From Primula veris (Eukaryota; Streptophyta; Magnoliopsida; Ericales; Primulaceae), in the NCBI GenBank assembly GCA_963682055.1, contig OY821747.1:31618126-31682125 (forward strand): a DNA stretch of 64,000 bases, given 5' to 3'. The notes below the pieces were generated by a model. That model had not been told where the DNA came from and ran no database searches. It worked only from the letters and a program-made list of their open reading frames with translations. A program made the position numbers and the translations under genes. Positions 1 to 11,500 of this stretch are shown one piece after another. Each line of letters opens with the position of its first letter. The stretch's first letter is position 1.

Positions 1-3000
1 GAAATCATAAGGCCAGCTATCAGTCTCTTTTAGCATCTACAAAGATAGAAAGATGCAAGTAAAAGTTATTTTTGAAAAAGATCTCATGCTACACTGTTTG
101 CATCACAAATGGTTACTAGTGAAAATTAATACTTGTCGTTTGGCATCTTCCCATAGCGTTTTGTAGTGATTCGGATCACCCGATGGAGCCGAGTTGAGAT
201 AAACAAAAACAGGTCCAAAAACCTTTTTCCACGCCTCTCCATCCCCAAAAACTGGATTCGTTCCCGCATAATGACTACTAAAAAACAGCTGTCATGGAAT
301 TCATTGTTTGGTTATTGGTAAGAGAAAAATTGATAATCTAGTGACAATTTTGAATAATCGATATAAAGATAACACATACACCTAAGCTGGCTGGTCCAAC
401 ATGTGAAGTTAGCTCTTGTTTAAGAGGCCCGCCAACTCGAAATTCATTACTTGGTGTTATTACCCAAAATCCAATGTTCGGGTTAGAGGATATCCACCCA
501 TGTACTCGATTATTGTGTATATCTGCTGAATATTGGTACTTGTCATCAACCTGCCAAAAATCGAAAATCATGGTTAACAGCAACTTACTTCATCTCAAAT
601 CCAACTAAAAGTATTTTGAAAGAATGTGGAATTAGTTCCGAAGTCTGGTACCATACGAAGTAACCATATTTTGGTATGCTGATGCAGAAGTTTTTATTAG
701 TCAATGTTATGCTGCTTTAGTCTGTTACTTTTCCAATTTCTTCCCTAATGTCTCACTTTTCTGATTGAGTGGGACTGTGGGAGTTTTGTCGAATTAGACA
801 TACTCAGAGCACTTACAGTATATGAGTTCAAATTTTAAAACAGTCGAAAATAGCTTTTTTAAATGAAAGTTTTGGAGAACGCGTAATTTTATGAATATCT
901 TATAATCATTTGGTAAGGTTTTGGACAGTGAATGAATCAAAATATCAAAAGTACTAGTGTAAGAGAGAATGGGGATTGCAATAGCCTGTTTCTTGTTAAC
1001 TCGATAACTTCTAGAAAAATATTTTGTCCATTTTTGAAGTAGTGTTTGGCTATTATCCTGAATGTATAATCTTAGTGTGACTTAGTGGGAAAAAATATAT
1101 TTCCAATGGCCTTGTGACTTTTGAGAAATAAGTTTAAAAGATGGTATGCGTTTGACATTTTCCCTTGTGTATATTGGGAATCGAAAAATCTAAAGAAACA
1201 TTCAGGAAGGATACAATCCACAAGCCATAATGTGCCTTCAATAATATTTCACATTTTATTACATACCTCTCCTCGAAAGTATGGATTCTCCGCATTTGTT
1301 AACAACACAGCTTCTTTGAATGCAAGTGGTTGTCCTGTTTCACGATCACGCTCCGTTGGCATGAATCTTTGCCGGGTATCAGATACAGCCATGTAGTTAA
1401 ACCTGAAAATATCACAAACTTGATTTATGCATTTGCGAAATGCAGTTAAAAACATATTAATTTTCTCAAATAAAAGGATAAGTTTTCTTCCCACGGATAA
1501 ATCTCAATGATTTGCACCATGTAAAACGATAATCATGAGAATTGTGGGAAGAGGATAAAAAGGTGATCATTTCCATATGAGGACTAATTAATTGATTATC
1601 CCGACTATTGATAACTACCTTTACTGAATTTTGCGTTTTTCCTCACCTGTTTCTGCAATTTCTACAGCTATCGTTTTTTCACTATTACAAAATACAAAAT
1701 GCCTTCATGAATAACATTTTTCGGACATTTTCCAACATTTATGACAAAGAAAATGACAGACGCTATAAAATACAAATAAAATAGCATAGATTCATCAGCA
1801 CAATCTAGAAATATTACCATTCAAATTACAATTACCTTGGTTTTAAAGTTCTAGAATAAATTAGAAAAAAAATTTCGAAACAAACAGCGCGAATTAAGTT
1901 TAAAATATTTACAAATTGAAAAAATAAAAAAAAAAAAAAAAAAAAGAAACAGCGACAGACAACCCCTCCTACAATGTAGACCTAGTTTCTTTTTACTCTA
2001 AAAATTGAAAAAAAAAATTAAATAACCCCCCGACTGCTTTTTATGAAGGGTCAAATTTAATCCCAAAAACGGAGAAAATGGGCATATTTGGTACTCCATC
2101 CGTTCTAAAAAATATAAGTCAATTACGGAAAACTCAACTTATTAATAAAACACAATCATTATCTTTTTTACACTCTATTTCCACTTTTTATCCTCATTTT
2201 TATTCATACACATTCTCCTATAAAGTAAAAGTATGAGTAAATATGTAATATTACGCAAAATTCTTTTCTATTTTGAAAAGTTGGACTTACATTGTGGAAC
2301 AACCCAAAATAGTATACTCAACTTATATTTTGAAACGAAGGGAGTATAATATAGTACCGGTAGTATTAACAACTTTCTCCATTAAACTTCAATTCTTAGA
2401 CGCTTTTAGTAATATTTATGACTATAATTACACTTGAAAAATATATAATTACTCCCTTTGGTGTATATGATCATTACCCTTGAAATAAAATAAAATTACT
2501 CCCTTTGCTTTGATTTTAATTACTAAATTGACTTTTAAGCCTCATAACTAATTATGTTCAAAAGCTGCAATAACAGGTCTAATGAATAATGATGTGGATC
2601 AAATAGAATTTGAATGAAACTATGCATGCCCATAGGGTAATTATGTATATGGTAACGGGATTTAGTGAAGAAAGATGCAATAAAAACGTACATTTTCTGA
2701 TTTAGCTTGAACGTAACTCTGATATTCGCGAGGTTCAAGCCATGCGATCCCGGTAAACGCTCAAAAATAGCATATGTGTAATAGCCAGACGACCCACGCA
2801 TAAGTATAAACCTATATTTATGAACATAGATGATAGATGTTTAATTAATACAGCATTATGTAAAATCTTGACCTACAATTATTGAAAATTGAAGAAATTA
2901 CAACTAGAAAAAAAACGGAGTCGAAATTCCACCTTTTGTCTACATTCAGGGGCCGATTAACATCGATGCTAGTAAATGAGAGCTCTATCCCATCCGCACT

Positions 3001-4783
3001 CTCTTTAACGACTTGATACTTTGTTCCTACCGTTCTGTAAAGTACAAGTTAGCAAGTGAATCGAATGAGTCAGTGACTAGCAGGGGCGGAGCCAAGATTA
3101 ACGTTTTAGGGTTGCACAAATCAAAATGTTATTTTACGGGGTTGCGAGATTCATCGTTGTTTAAATTATTTTAAAGTTTTCTTATAGAAAAAATGACATT
3201 TTGCTAAATTGTCGGGGTGCGAGTGCACCCCTTTGTCACACTATACCTCCGACCCTGGTGACTAGTTAAATCGCCAACAGAAAGGACACGACTAAATTTG
3301 CAACATGGTCCTTATAAGAAAACCTATTTGGCACGCAAGACTGCTCCCGTTCAGTTAGAAAATACCTAAATGTGAACCGTCATACTGTCTTATAAATCAT
3401 GCTACTTCATACCATTCCGAGTTCTGGTGTGGGTTCGTTTGGATTTAAGTGAGCTAGGGTATGTCGAGATAGATTAAAGATAGGTTAAGGATGAGGAGAG
3501 AAAAACTTACACTTTTTAAAATAAAGTTATGAAGTAACACTTTTTTGTTATGTAATCTGGTTCATAGCGAGGGATTGACTCTACAATCGACAACAAAATC
3601 TTTAGTTATGAGTTGATAAAAAGTGAAATCCAGGGTATTTTTTATTTTATTTTATAAATTCCCTTCATTAGAAACTGTAAATATACACTTAATCTATAAA
3701 AAAAACATGTACTTACTTATCTTGATCGGCATTTCTTCCTTGCATAGCCCAGACCATGTCCAAGTATCTACGATATTGAATCAAACAATACTGCATTTAG
3801 TAAATTAGGATTCATAGCTTGATTAAAAAAATAAAATCCGTTCTCACTAGCAAAACTCAGAAGTTCTTAAATATGTGGAACTTAATTAGAGCACAGAGAA
3901 AGTTTTTATGCAAGTATACCAATAATTTTGTAACATCAAGTTACAATATTTCGATTTAGTGTGCATCAATATTTATAGTTTTCTTTTTTATATAACTTTG
4001 GGGATAATTTTGGAGTTAACATTACATCATTGCCAAAGTGCATACTGGGATCATTTCATAAAAGTATGATTCAAACAAGACCTTAAAGGTGGCAATACAT
4101 ATATATACTGCAGTTTACGAAAATATCATTTTTTTTTATACCAAATTTTGAAAATGCATGTTGTGTTTTGCAACCCCGAAAAATAAAATTTTGTAATTTG
4201 TAACTCCATAACTGTTAGTTATTAGCTCCCGTATCAGTTTCTTCTTTTTCGTCTATTTTGCGCACGGAATGGTAGTAAAAGTTAGCATCTTTTTTACTTT
4301 TTGATACGGACGAGTTGTAGTTGGTACAATACCAAAAGAGGGTGCTCGTTAATGGTATACAAGTTTTATCAGTATAATATAACAAAATCACATATTTTTT
4401 AGTAAAATATAACTAAATCACATTTTCGTAATTAACCAAAATATATATCAATCAAAGACAAGGTGATTAGCTTAGAAAGAGTACTCACCCTCTATCATCT
4501 TCTTTCCGGACGCCTAGTACGTTGTTTATCCCGCCGTACTGAATACCCGTGACATGTCCTTGTGGGATCGCTAACGTAACCTTAACAATGCCGTTATCCA
4601 AAACAACCTAAACACCAAAGAGAATTAAGGACATGACTGCTTTAAAAAAACAGATAATTAAAAATCCGTTATTAATGTTATGAAAAAGTTACATACATGG
4701 CCTTCATCTATTTTTTGCAGACGTACTGGCGGAAACGGTGATGCATCCGATGCTTGGCTAACGCTCCTGCTAATTGATATCAT
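1..4783 (-). CDS. Rhamnogalacturonan endolyase (PL4), N-terminal part, cut by window edge
   Basis: Family role: cleaves the rhamnogalacturonan I backbone of pectin by beta-elimination in the cell wall. Exons read in order: 4783-4697, 4607-4489, 3767-3717, 3034-2933, 2811-2692, 1402-1267, 550-380, 288-133 and 36-1 (continuing off the edge). All have GT/AG borders and joining phases, giving 326 open codons. Recognisable family blocks are RLQKIDEGH and VLDNGIVKVT near the start, SSGYYTYAIFERL, FNYMAVSDTRQRFMP, VDDKYQYSADIHNNRVHGW, FWVITPSNEFRVGGPLKQ, LTSHVGP and HYAGTNPVFGDGEAWKKVFG. Family members are about 630-680 aa, so about half is present. The start ATG at 4783 is preceded in frame by a stop. 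No signal peptide is visible, which is unusual for a wall enzyme, so an upstream first exon is possible. Introns carry a Stowaway MITE and a hAT MITE. Family assignment is firm; the exact N terminus is less sure. Confidence 0.9.
2094..2344. mobile_element. Stowaway (Tc1/mariner) MITE in a lyase intron
   Basis: The element starts CTCCATCCGTTC and ends GAAACGAAGGGAG, which are inverted complements of the Stowaway terminal type. It is flanked by TA dinucleotides at 2092-2093 and 2345-2346. Inner arms also pair (AAATATAAGTC against CAACTTATATTTTG). No coding capacity. It lies in the intron between lyase exons 5 and 6. Confidence 0.8.
3081..3257. mobile_element. hAT-type MITE with perfect 8-bp target duplication
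   Basis: Termini are CAGGGGCGGAGCC at the left and, read inward from the right, CAGGGTCGGAGG. The direct repeat GTGACTAG flanks the 177-bp element exactly at 3073-3080 and 3258-3265. An 8-bp duplication and CAGGG-type ends fit the hAT superfamily. It lies in the lyase intron between exons 3 and 4. Confidence 0.85.
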
Positions 4784-4843
4784 AAGTTAAAGACTTGAAC
4801 TTCATAAAATAAGTGGAAAGGGGAAACATGAAGGAAATGTGCA

Positions 4844-4851
4844 ATATATAA
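4844..4851 (-). promoter_or_regulatory. Candidate TATA box of the rhamnogalacturonan lyase gene
   Basis: On the minus strand TATATATT lies about 60 nt upstream of the ATG at 4783. That would give a leader of roughly 35-40 nt. An upstream ATG at 4805 opens an 11-codon reading frame ending at 4770, so it overlaps the main start. The site is weak evidence because AT-rich sequence is common here. Confidence 0.3.
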
Positions 4852-5040
4852 AGATTCTGGAAATTATGGAACCCTGATAAAGTGTTAATTGTTAACATAG
4901 AAGTACATAGCAATTATATGTTCCTCAAGCAAAATTTCGTTTATAACGACATATGAGTATTAGTAACTGGATCGGAAAATTCGTGATCATGAGGTATACA
5001 ATAATCATATCAAGCTAGCCAACCATCTAATAAACCGTAC

Positions 5041-5220
5041 CACTATAAAAAAAATATCAGTTTACCAGACGCCCTATTGTAAAACAGATGGTAAACTCAG
5101 TGTCGTTAAATTTAGCAACAAGAAAATGTTGTTAAACTGTTGCTAAGTTTAGCAACACTCAGTTTACCATCAGTTTAGTAACATGACGATCGATGGTAAA
5201 CTGCCTTTTTTTTTTATAGG
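5041..5220. mobile_element. Foldback MITE with CACTATAAAAAA-type ends
   Basis: The left end CACTATAAAAAAAATATCAG and the right end, inverted CCCTATAAAAAAAAAAGGCAG, resemble each other. Inside, the blocks GGTAAACTCAGTGTCGTTAA and GTTTACCATCAGTTTAG fold back across a centre near 5130 (TTAGCAACA and TGTTGCTAA). The ends recall CACTA-type MITEs, but no target duplication could be shown. Related diverged blocks recur at 6290-6360 and 6470-6540. Confidence 0.5.
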
Positions 5221-5388
5221 GCATGCTTTAAAAAAAAACCGTACTTGTGGTACTTAAGGAACGTATGAAACAATGGCTATCTAGCGAGAGATGCTCTCAA
5301 CATTGATTAGGCTACTTTGGCAGGAAGTTTGCGATTATTTAATGCGTTATACTCAGCTCAGGCAAACTTTTGCTAACATATTTTTACG

Positions 5389-5668
5389 TGAGTAATCGTG
5401 CCCCACGCGTTATACGCGTTGCGTGTGTAACGCGCAATGCAATTAAAATATAGAAAATAAGCGAAGTTATGATACAAATATGTGGATAATAAATAAAAAA
5501 TAATAAGACTTAAAAGAATGTTTGGTTGTTAAATAGTGTTATTAGGTAGGATATTACTTTTTATATTTTTTTTTATGTGAGTACGATATTATTATAATTA
5601 ATAAAAAAATATAGGGGTATTTTTTAAAAAAAATATACCTTAATTGGACATGAATTTATTATAATAGA
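5389..5668 (-). mobile_element. Diverged non-autonomous Helitron, inverted copy
   Basis: On the minus strand this begins TC at 5668 (TCTATTATAATAAATTC) and ends with the family's 3' segment, ACGCGTGGGGCACGATTACT, near 5390. It matches the four plus-strand copies at 6863, 15349, 15666 and 15956, including the stretch meaning AACAACCAAACATTC. The last bases read CTCA rather than the canonical CTRR, so the 3' tip is mutated or its border is off by a base or two. Confidence 0.6.
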
Positions 5669-6224
5669 AATATATCTAGGTTGAACTTGTGGGTGGTGTG
5701 ACATTTGTTGAATTACATATATAGATAAGAAAGAGTAGTCATTAATTAAGAAACAAATCTTAGAAATTTTATATATAAATCTTAGACGAGACTAAATTAG
5801 TCAAATCAAATCTTACTCGTATGTTTCCATTCTAATATTGTCTATCATTGCCAAGATTTCCCAAAAATGGAAACTATTTGAGAACAAATGTCATAAGAAT
5901 GGAGCCTTAAAATTATTAAAACATATAAATTTTCAATTTTAATTACCAAAAATTACAAAACAAAACTTTTATTCTAAAAACATACAACTCTAATAAATAT
6001 GTGTAATTGTATATTTGTATGTTTTGTGAAATTTTTTTTAAATTTTATATGTTTTGAACATTACCCCGCCACTCAATGTAACCTCAGATCATCAGGCTTC
6101 TAAATAACATGTAAGCTCTTATCAAACTAAATGATACAGATGACATGATTGATTAATTGATTGTGTTTAGACTAAGAAAACTTAATGAACTAAAAGGAGC
6201 TATATATGTTCAGATTCTCCAAAA

Positions 6225-6612
6225 AGGTCTTTTGATTTGTCTTTGACACATGAATTTGTCAACCTACTGAAAAAAAAATTAAGTAAACGTCTCTTATTAA
6301 ACTGATGATAAACTAAGTATCGTTAAATTTAAAAACACTGACTTTACCATCTGTTTAGTAATATAATGTGAAGGTGGTGAATTGGATCACACTTGCATCG
6401 CTGACTTTAAAGTTTTGTCTTTGACAGATGAATTTGTCAACCTAGTGAAAAACAAATGTGTAACCGTCTCTTACTAAACTAATGATAAACTAAGTGTTGT
6501 TAAATTTAAAAACACTAACTTTGCCATATGTTTAGTAATATACTATGATGTTTAGTAATATACTATGAAGGTGGTGAATTGGATCACACTTGCATCGCTG
6601 ACTTTAAAGTTT
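6225..6612. repeat. Tandem duplication, unit about 185-200 bp
   Basis: Two adjacent copies, about 6228-6411 and 6412-6612, share TTTGACA.ATGAATTTGTC, AAACTAAGT.TTGTTAAATT-type blocks and the ending GGTGGTGAATTGGATCACAC. The second copy has an extra 19-bp internal duplication (ATGTTTAGTAATATACTATG, twice). The inner part resembles the foldback at 5041-5220, so this is probably a duplicated, decayed MITE. No gene is seen here. Confidence 0.6.
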
Positions 6613-6862
6613 TGTTTTGTTCTTATTTGAAGGCTAATACTATTTTAGCAACTTTTTGTCTACGAATATTCCAACCCCTAACTCATATGTCAGAACTGCA
6701 TATATTATATAGCCTATAGAGATGAACATGTTTATTTTAAGGCAATATTAATGGAGGATAAAAACATAGAATGGAGTCAATGAACCCTCACTTGATGAAG
6801 ATTTTTAACTAGCAGAAGAGATTAAATATGAACGATATCCAAAATATTTTACTAACTTCGTA

Positions 6863-7161
6863 TCATTCTATTATAATAAGTCAACACAAGTTAAATGAGA
6901 CTGTCCAATTTAGCCAATTTTTTTCAAAAATACTCATACACTTTTATATTAATTACAATAATACCATATATACTTCCATAAAAATACAAACAGTAAAAAC
7001 TAATAAAAGTATTTATCACTATTTAACAACCAAACATTCTTTTAAATCTTAAATTATGTTTTTTTTTTTTGTATTATCCATATATTTATATCATAAGTAT
7101 ACTTATTTTATATATTTTTATTGCATTATGCGCCGCACACGCAACGAGACACGATTACTAG
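6863..7161 (+). mobile_element. Non-autonomous Helitron copy D
   Basis: Starts TCATTCTATTATAATAAG after an A and ends GCACGATTA-type sequence plus CTAG before a T. That is the TC...CTRR structure inserted at A^T expected of Helitrons. Length 299 bp, no coding capacity. It lies downstream of the Ole e 1-like gene, in the area where that gene's missing last exon would be expected. Confidence 0.75.
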
Positions 7162-7480
7162 TATATATATATATATATAACTACCAATGTCATATAGCAC
7201 AGCAGCAGTTTTCCAATAATATCTACGCATAATTAATTTCATCTTATAATTAATCGATTTGAATTAAATAAAGTTTAGAGATGAAAAAAACTAACCTTAT
7301 TTAATTATCCCATCAATTCTATACTTTTCTCAATAAAACTAAAAATTACAGGACACTTTTTTTCTCTCCTAAATATCATGAAATTTTGGTAAAATACCAA
7401 ATTAAATAACACATTCTGCAAGCAAACATGCATGGTTATACTTATAACAACGTATGGTATATAACTTTATATAATCATAC

Positions 7481-7878
7481 CTTAAATATCCCATATTGGC
7501 ATTAGCATTGGCGGTATAGTCATCGGTGAGGATAACACTAGCTACATTACGTCCTTCATCCTCGACACAGCTCGAGTTAGGGCTACTCAGCAGGATCGAA
7601 TCACATATGTCCGCCTCATGGACACCTTTTATTGGTATGTTAAAGGTTCCGTTCGAGTCCGTTAGTCCTTCGACCTGGTACTTAATTTGCATGGTATCCC
7701 TATCTTTGCATTCAAATTTCACCTTAGCACCAGAAATAATGTGGCGAGAGCATGCTTCGTTCTCTAACCCTGCCCCACAAGTGTCGCAGTACACCTTTCC
7801 AGTCACCACTGACGGGGTTCCGCTAATAAGCGTGGGGAGCAACATGCAAAGTGCAAACATCGCCGCAAATATGTCCAT
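7481..7878 (-). CDS. Pollen Ole e 1 allergen/extensin-like secreted protein, 3' exon not found
   Basis: Family members are small secreted cysteine-rich proteins of the cell surface; the biochemical role is not established. Exon 1 runs from ATG 7878 to a donor at 7480 (AAG|GTATGA), giving 132 full codons. Residues 1-20 are a hydrophobic signal peptide ending near ISG|TPS. The Ole e 1 domain follows with TGKVYCDTC, ISGAKVKFECKD, GLTDSNGTFNIPI and ADICDSILLSSP. Six cysteines lie at 31, 34, 43, 57, 92 and 104. Relatives end about 25 residues later after an NxxGFL-type segment; here the exon stops at NANANMGYL. No good second exon was seen between 7400 and 5700, which holds two Helitrons and duplicated repeats. 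The gene may have lost its end, or the exon may lie farther off. Reading through the donor adds 26 unrelated residues to a stop at 7402. Confidence 0.8.
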
Positions 7879-7913
7879 TGTATGAGAATAATGAGAATGT
7901 TATGCATGGAGGG

Positions 7914-7922
7914 ATTATATAA
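7914..7922 (-). promoter_or_regulatory. Candidate TATA box of the Ole e 1-like gene
   Basis: On the minus strand GTTATATAATC lies 36-44 nt before the ATG at 7878. Usual spacing would put the transcript start within about ten bases of that ATG. The second in-frame ATG (residue 7), which still leaves a hydrophobic leader, might therefore be used. Confidence 0.45.
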
Positions 7923-7929
7923 CGGAGAG

Positions 7930-8763
7930 ATAGAATTATGTTTGATAGAGTGATAAGTTTTGTTTAAAATTAGAAGTTGTATTTTTAGGGATGTTTCTAT
8001 TTCTGTTTATTTGATCTTTAATCATTTTGAGGTTTTTTCTTAGCTTTCGCTTTTTAATGGCTGCATGGCCTTAATTAACTCATATTCTAATTTTGTTTAC
8101 GATAAATAAATGGGTGGGCTGTGTCCATTTTCCTATCTCAATAATAAATAAAAAACGAATGCGACTGTTTTAAAAAAGCACGATTCGTAGTAAAAAAAAA
8201 TGATTCAGAGCTCGATTAAAAACGAACTTTTTTTAAACTCTTTTTAGTTTTGATGAAATACATAATAGAAACCTCATAATGGTGAGAGTACTTTTTTCTG
8301 CCATGATAACTGGTTTAAACCTAGTTTTATTTCCCTATTGCTCATACTCATAATATCTTAAGATGTTACTTTTCTTTTCTTTTTTAAGTTAAAAAATATA
8401 TATTAAGAAAAAAAGACTTGACGGCACAGTAAAGGTGACTAAGGCGGAAGGATCAAGAGTTCAAATACAAGAATATTACATAATTATTTGTAAATCAAAA
8501 TAAATAATGGAAAACTAGGTGTATTATTGCTTAAAACAAAACAAGACTACAATTCCTAAAATGGACAGTAGCTTGAGGGAGGAGTGTCGTAAAAAGAGCA
8601 TTTCGATTAGATGTGATCGTAGAACTGATTTTAGAAGCAATTTTATTCCAGCAAAGATTGGTAACTCCATCAGAGTCCTTGAATACTTCTTTTTTGACAT
8701 GAATTTTTTATGCAATCCAAAAGAGTCCATCTTCACCCCACTTCATTATATTCCTCATACTCA
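7930..8763. other. Intergenic, no gene recognised
   Basis: AT-rich sequence between the Ole e 1-like promoter and a small open frame. Around 8425-8470 there is a segment ending GAGTTCAAATAC that resembles a tRNA B box, but no convincing A box or tail was seen. Short open frames on both strands at 8519-8803 overlap each other and show no family motif. Confidence 0.5.
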
Positions 8764-9075
8764 TCATAATCTTGCTTTTAAGAGCTCCTTCCGCCCTAAC
8801 TGATTTGCAAACCAGTTAGAGAATCTGTCAATGGGAAAATAGCAAAACCAGTAACAATGATACATGAACATAACTAAAATTGTAAAAATAAACTTGAACA
8901 CCATATTACATGTACTGATGTAAACTCCATTGTCAGTGGCATCATCTTCAAGCTTATAGTACGATTCTAACTTGGCATCAAAAGCACAGCTAATAGCAAC
9001 CATTGCCATAAACACACTACTCCAAAGAAAGGGATGGGTGAAGTAACAGTTAAGTTCAGATGGTAAAATCATCAT
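8764..9075 (-). CDS. Hypothetical 103-aa hydrophobic open frame
   Basis: An ATG-initiated frame on the minus strand. I do not recognise the product. The translation has two or three hydrophobic stretches (residues about 14-30 and 58-80), the second followed by aromatic YHCYWFCYFP, and a basic C terminus LGRKELLKARL. It begins just downstream of the decayed LINE and has the same orientation, so it could be the 3' part of that element or a fragment of an unrelated membrane protein. Composition looks more protein-like than neighbouring frames, but nothing supports expression. Confidence 0.2.
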   Translation of the reverse strand: MMILPSELNCYFTHPFLWSSVFMAMVAISCAFDAKLESYYKLEDDATDNGVYISTCNMVFKFIFTILVMFMYHCYWFCYFPIDRFSNWFANQLGRKELLKARL

Positions 9076-9099
9076 AACTTTTAGAAATGGCCTAATCTA

Positions 9100-11500
9100 G
9101 CTTCCACATATCATAAATGAATTGGTTCCTTCTGCTATGTGCTTCATTTTGTTTATCTTACACATTATCATAAATTCAACTTAATGGAAAACATCATTAA
9201 TGTCAACTTTTCTCCCATGTTTACTATCATTTCTAGCCCTCCAAACTGGGTAAGTGGCTATTGAGAGTATAATCTTACCAAGAGTAGCAGCCAAGATTTT
9301 ACCCTTGAACATATGAGTAGCCCACTCAGTCCACTCTACCCATTTAGTTGGGCCACCCATAAAGCCCGCTTTACCAAGAAACTTGACCATGATTCTTTTA
9401 GAAATGTTGCAGTTAAAGAACAAATAATCAAGGTCTTCATTATGATTATTGCAGAGATAACAGGTGTGAACAATATTATTATCCTATTTAGCAATTCTAT
9501 CATCAGTGGGAAGCCTGTTAAGAATCGCTTGCCACATTATAGCACTGCACTTGGGCACATTATGCTTGAACCAAACAATGTTACGCCAAGCAATAATAGG
9601 TTTTTTAATCCTTAAATGGTCAAGTATAATTTTAACAGAAAAGCCCTCCTTAGATAATGTCCAAGTTGTCTTATCCATAGCTCCTATAGAGATAGAGGAA
9701 AAATCCCCTATTTATAATATCAATAATAACCTCGTTTTGGGTGTGAGGTCAGACCCAATTATTATTTTGAATAATAGAAGCTACTCTTTCAGCAAGAGTA
9801 AATCAAGTGTAAACAAGTAAGGCTCTAGTGTGGTCTCTAGGCAGAATAGGACCATAACCAAGCCAGTTGTCATACCAGAGAGAAATAGAGTTACCATCGC
9901 CCACTTTTTAAAAAATTACACCCTTGCGTGTGTGCTTAGATTGAAGAATTTCCTTCAAGCATAGCTGCAATTAGTGGGTTCTTTGGCTGCCCAAATATTT
10001 CTCCCCTTAATTATATTAGTATTAACCCATTTCTTCCAAAGAGAGTTGTTAGAAGGATCACAGATCTTCCAGAACAGTTTGGTGATAAGGGCGAAATTCC
10101 ACTCTTTCAAAATTTTAAACCCTAAACCCCCTCCCTTCATAGCAAAGCAAGTATCATTCCAAGCAACCCTAGCCCCATAAGAGTTATCAGCGGTATCGGA
10201 CCATAAAAAATTAGAAAGAATTTTATTGAATTTTCTAATAATGACAGCAGGGAGAATAAAGTGAGAACACCAATAAACACTAATAATATAGAGCACACTT
10301 CTAATGAGTTGAATCCTCCCTGTATAGGAAAGGAATTTACTCATCCAAGAAGTGATTCTTTTAGTGATTTTATCAATGATTTCCTTACCATTAATAGCCT
10401 TGAGCCTAGTAGAAACGAGTGAAAACCCAAGTATCTAACAGGTAAGCACTCATTTTTAAAGCTAAGAAGAGCTCTAATATCATTTAAGTCAGCATCACGA
10501 ACACCACAAGTGAACATGTTGCTTTTAAGGGGGATAGGTTTAAGTCCGGAAAAACTTGAAAAGAGGTCAAGGGCTTCAATGAGAATTTTAACAGAAGAAG
10601 AGTCCCCTTTGCAAAAAATAAGAAGGTCGTCAGCGAAGCACAAGTGAGATAACTTGATGCTTTTGCACTTATCATGATAATTGAACCCCTCTTTGTTGCA
10701 ATATTTCTCCAGAATAAGAGATAGCACATTCATACACATAACAAAAATATAAGGGCAATGAGGGTCTCCTTGTCTAATGCTCCCGGTACATTTAAAAAAT
10801 CCCTCCATACCCCCATTAATCATTATAGAGTAAGAAGGTGTAGATATACATTCTCTAATCCAATCTTTCATATAGTATGAAAACCCATCAAGTCGAGCAT
10901 ATCAAAGACAAAGTTCCAGTTTAAAGAATTAAAAACTTTCATTAAATCAACTTTCATAGTAATCCCGGGTTTAACTTTATTTAAGTGATAGCCATTAAGA
11001 ATTTCTTGGGCAGTCAACACATTATCACTAATAGATCTCCCCATGACAAAAGCATATTGATTTTTGCAGACTAAAGAGTCCATAATAGGCTTAATTCTAC
11101 TAGCAATGATTTTAGAAATGCATTTATAAATAAATGTAGTTAAAACAAGAGATAAGCCTATAATCCTTAATACTTATAGGATTAGCAACTTTAGGAATAA
11201 AAGCAATGCAAGTATTGTTTACAATCTTAAGAAGAGATTATTAGCAAGAAAATAGCTATTGGATCCATCAGGCCCAGGGGCCTTGTTAGGATTAAGAGAT
11301 TTCATACACTTAATAATCTCATCATCATTGAAATTGTGATTCATAATAGAAAGCATATAAGGAGTGAGAACAGGTTTAACAAACTCACTTAGAGCCTCTT
11401 AATTTGCCAGGGTAGTTAGTGTTTTCCTCAGCCCCTAGCAAGTTATCATAGAATTCAGTGATGTTTTTAACAATATCAAGATATATGCTTAGTAAGGATG
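9100..11500 (-). mobile_element. Degenerate LINE (non-LTR retrotransposon) ORF2 fragment
   Basis: Reading the minus strand from about 11500 gives, in several frames, the order of a plant LINE ORF2. NFNDDEIIKCMKSLNPNKAPGPDG lies near 11340-11270 (seen in parts). QYAFVMGRSISDNVLTAQE lies at 11083-10868 and SIRQGDP with the reverse transcriptase box CFADDLLIF near 10780-10620. YLGF and FLSYTGRIQLIRSVL run at 10430-10260. The zf-RVT region follows (KCSAIMWQAILNRLPTDDRIA at 9590-9484, then NISKRIMVKFLGKAG and PVWRARNDSKHGR at 9423-9181). Frameshifts near 10870 and 10342 and stops between blocks show it is dead. The endonuclease part is missing, as in 5'-truncated insertions. The 3' tail is not clearly marked. 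Confidence 0.9.

Noticed and set aside
7526..7885. 119-codon plus-strand frame antisense to the Ole e 1-like gene
   Set aside because: It is the complement of a real coding exon; the sense frame has signal peptide and domain, the antisense has none.
9100..11500. Active LINE
   Set aside because: Multiple frameshifts and stops, and no endonuclease part.
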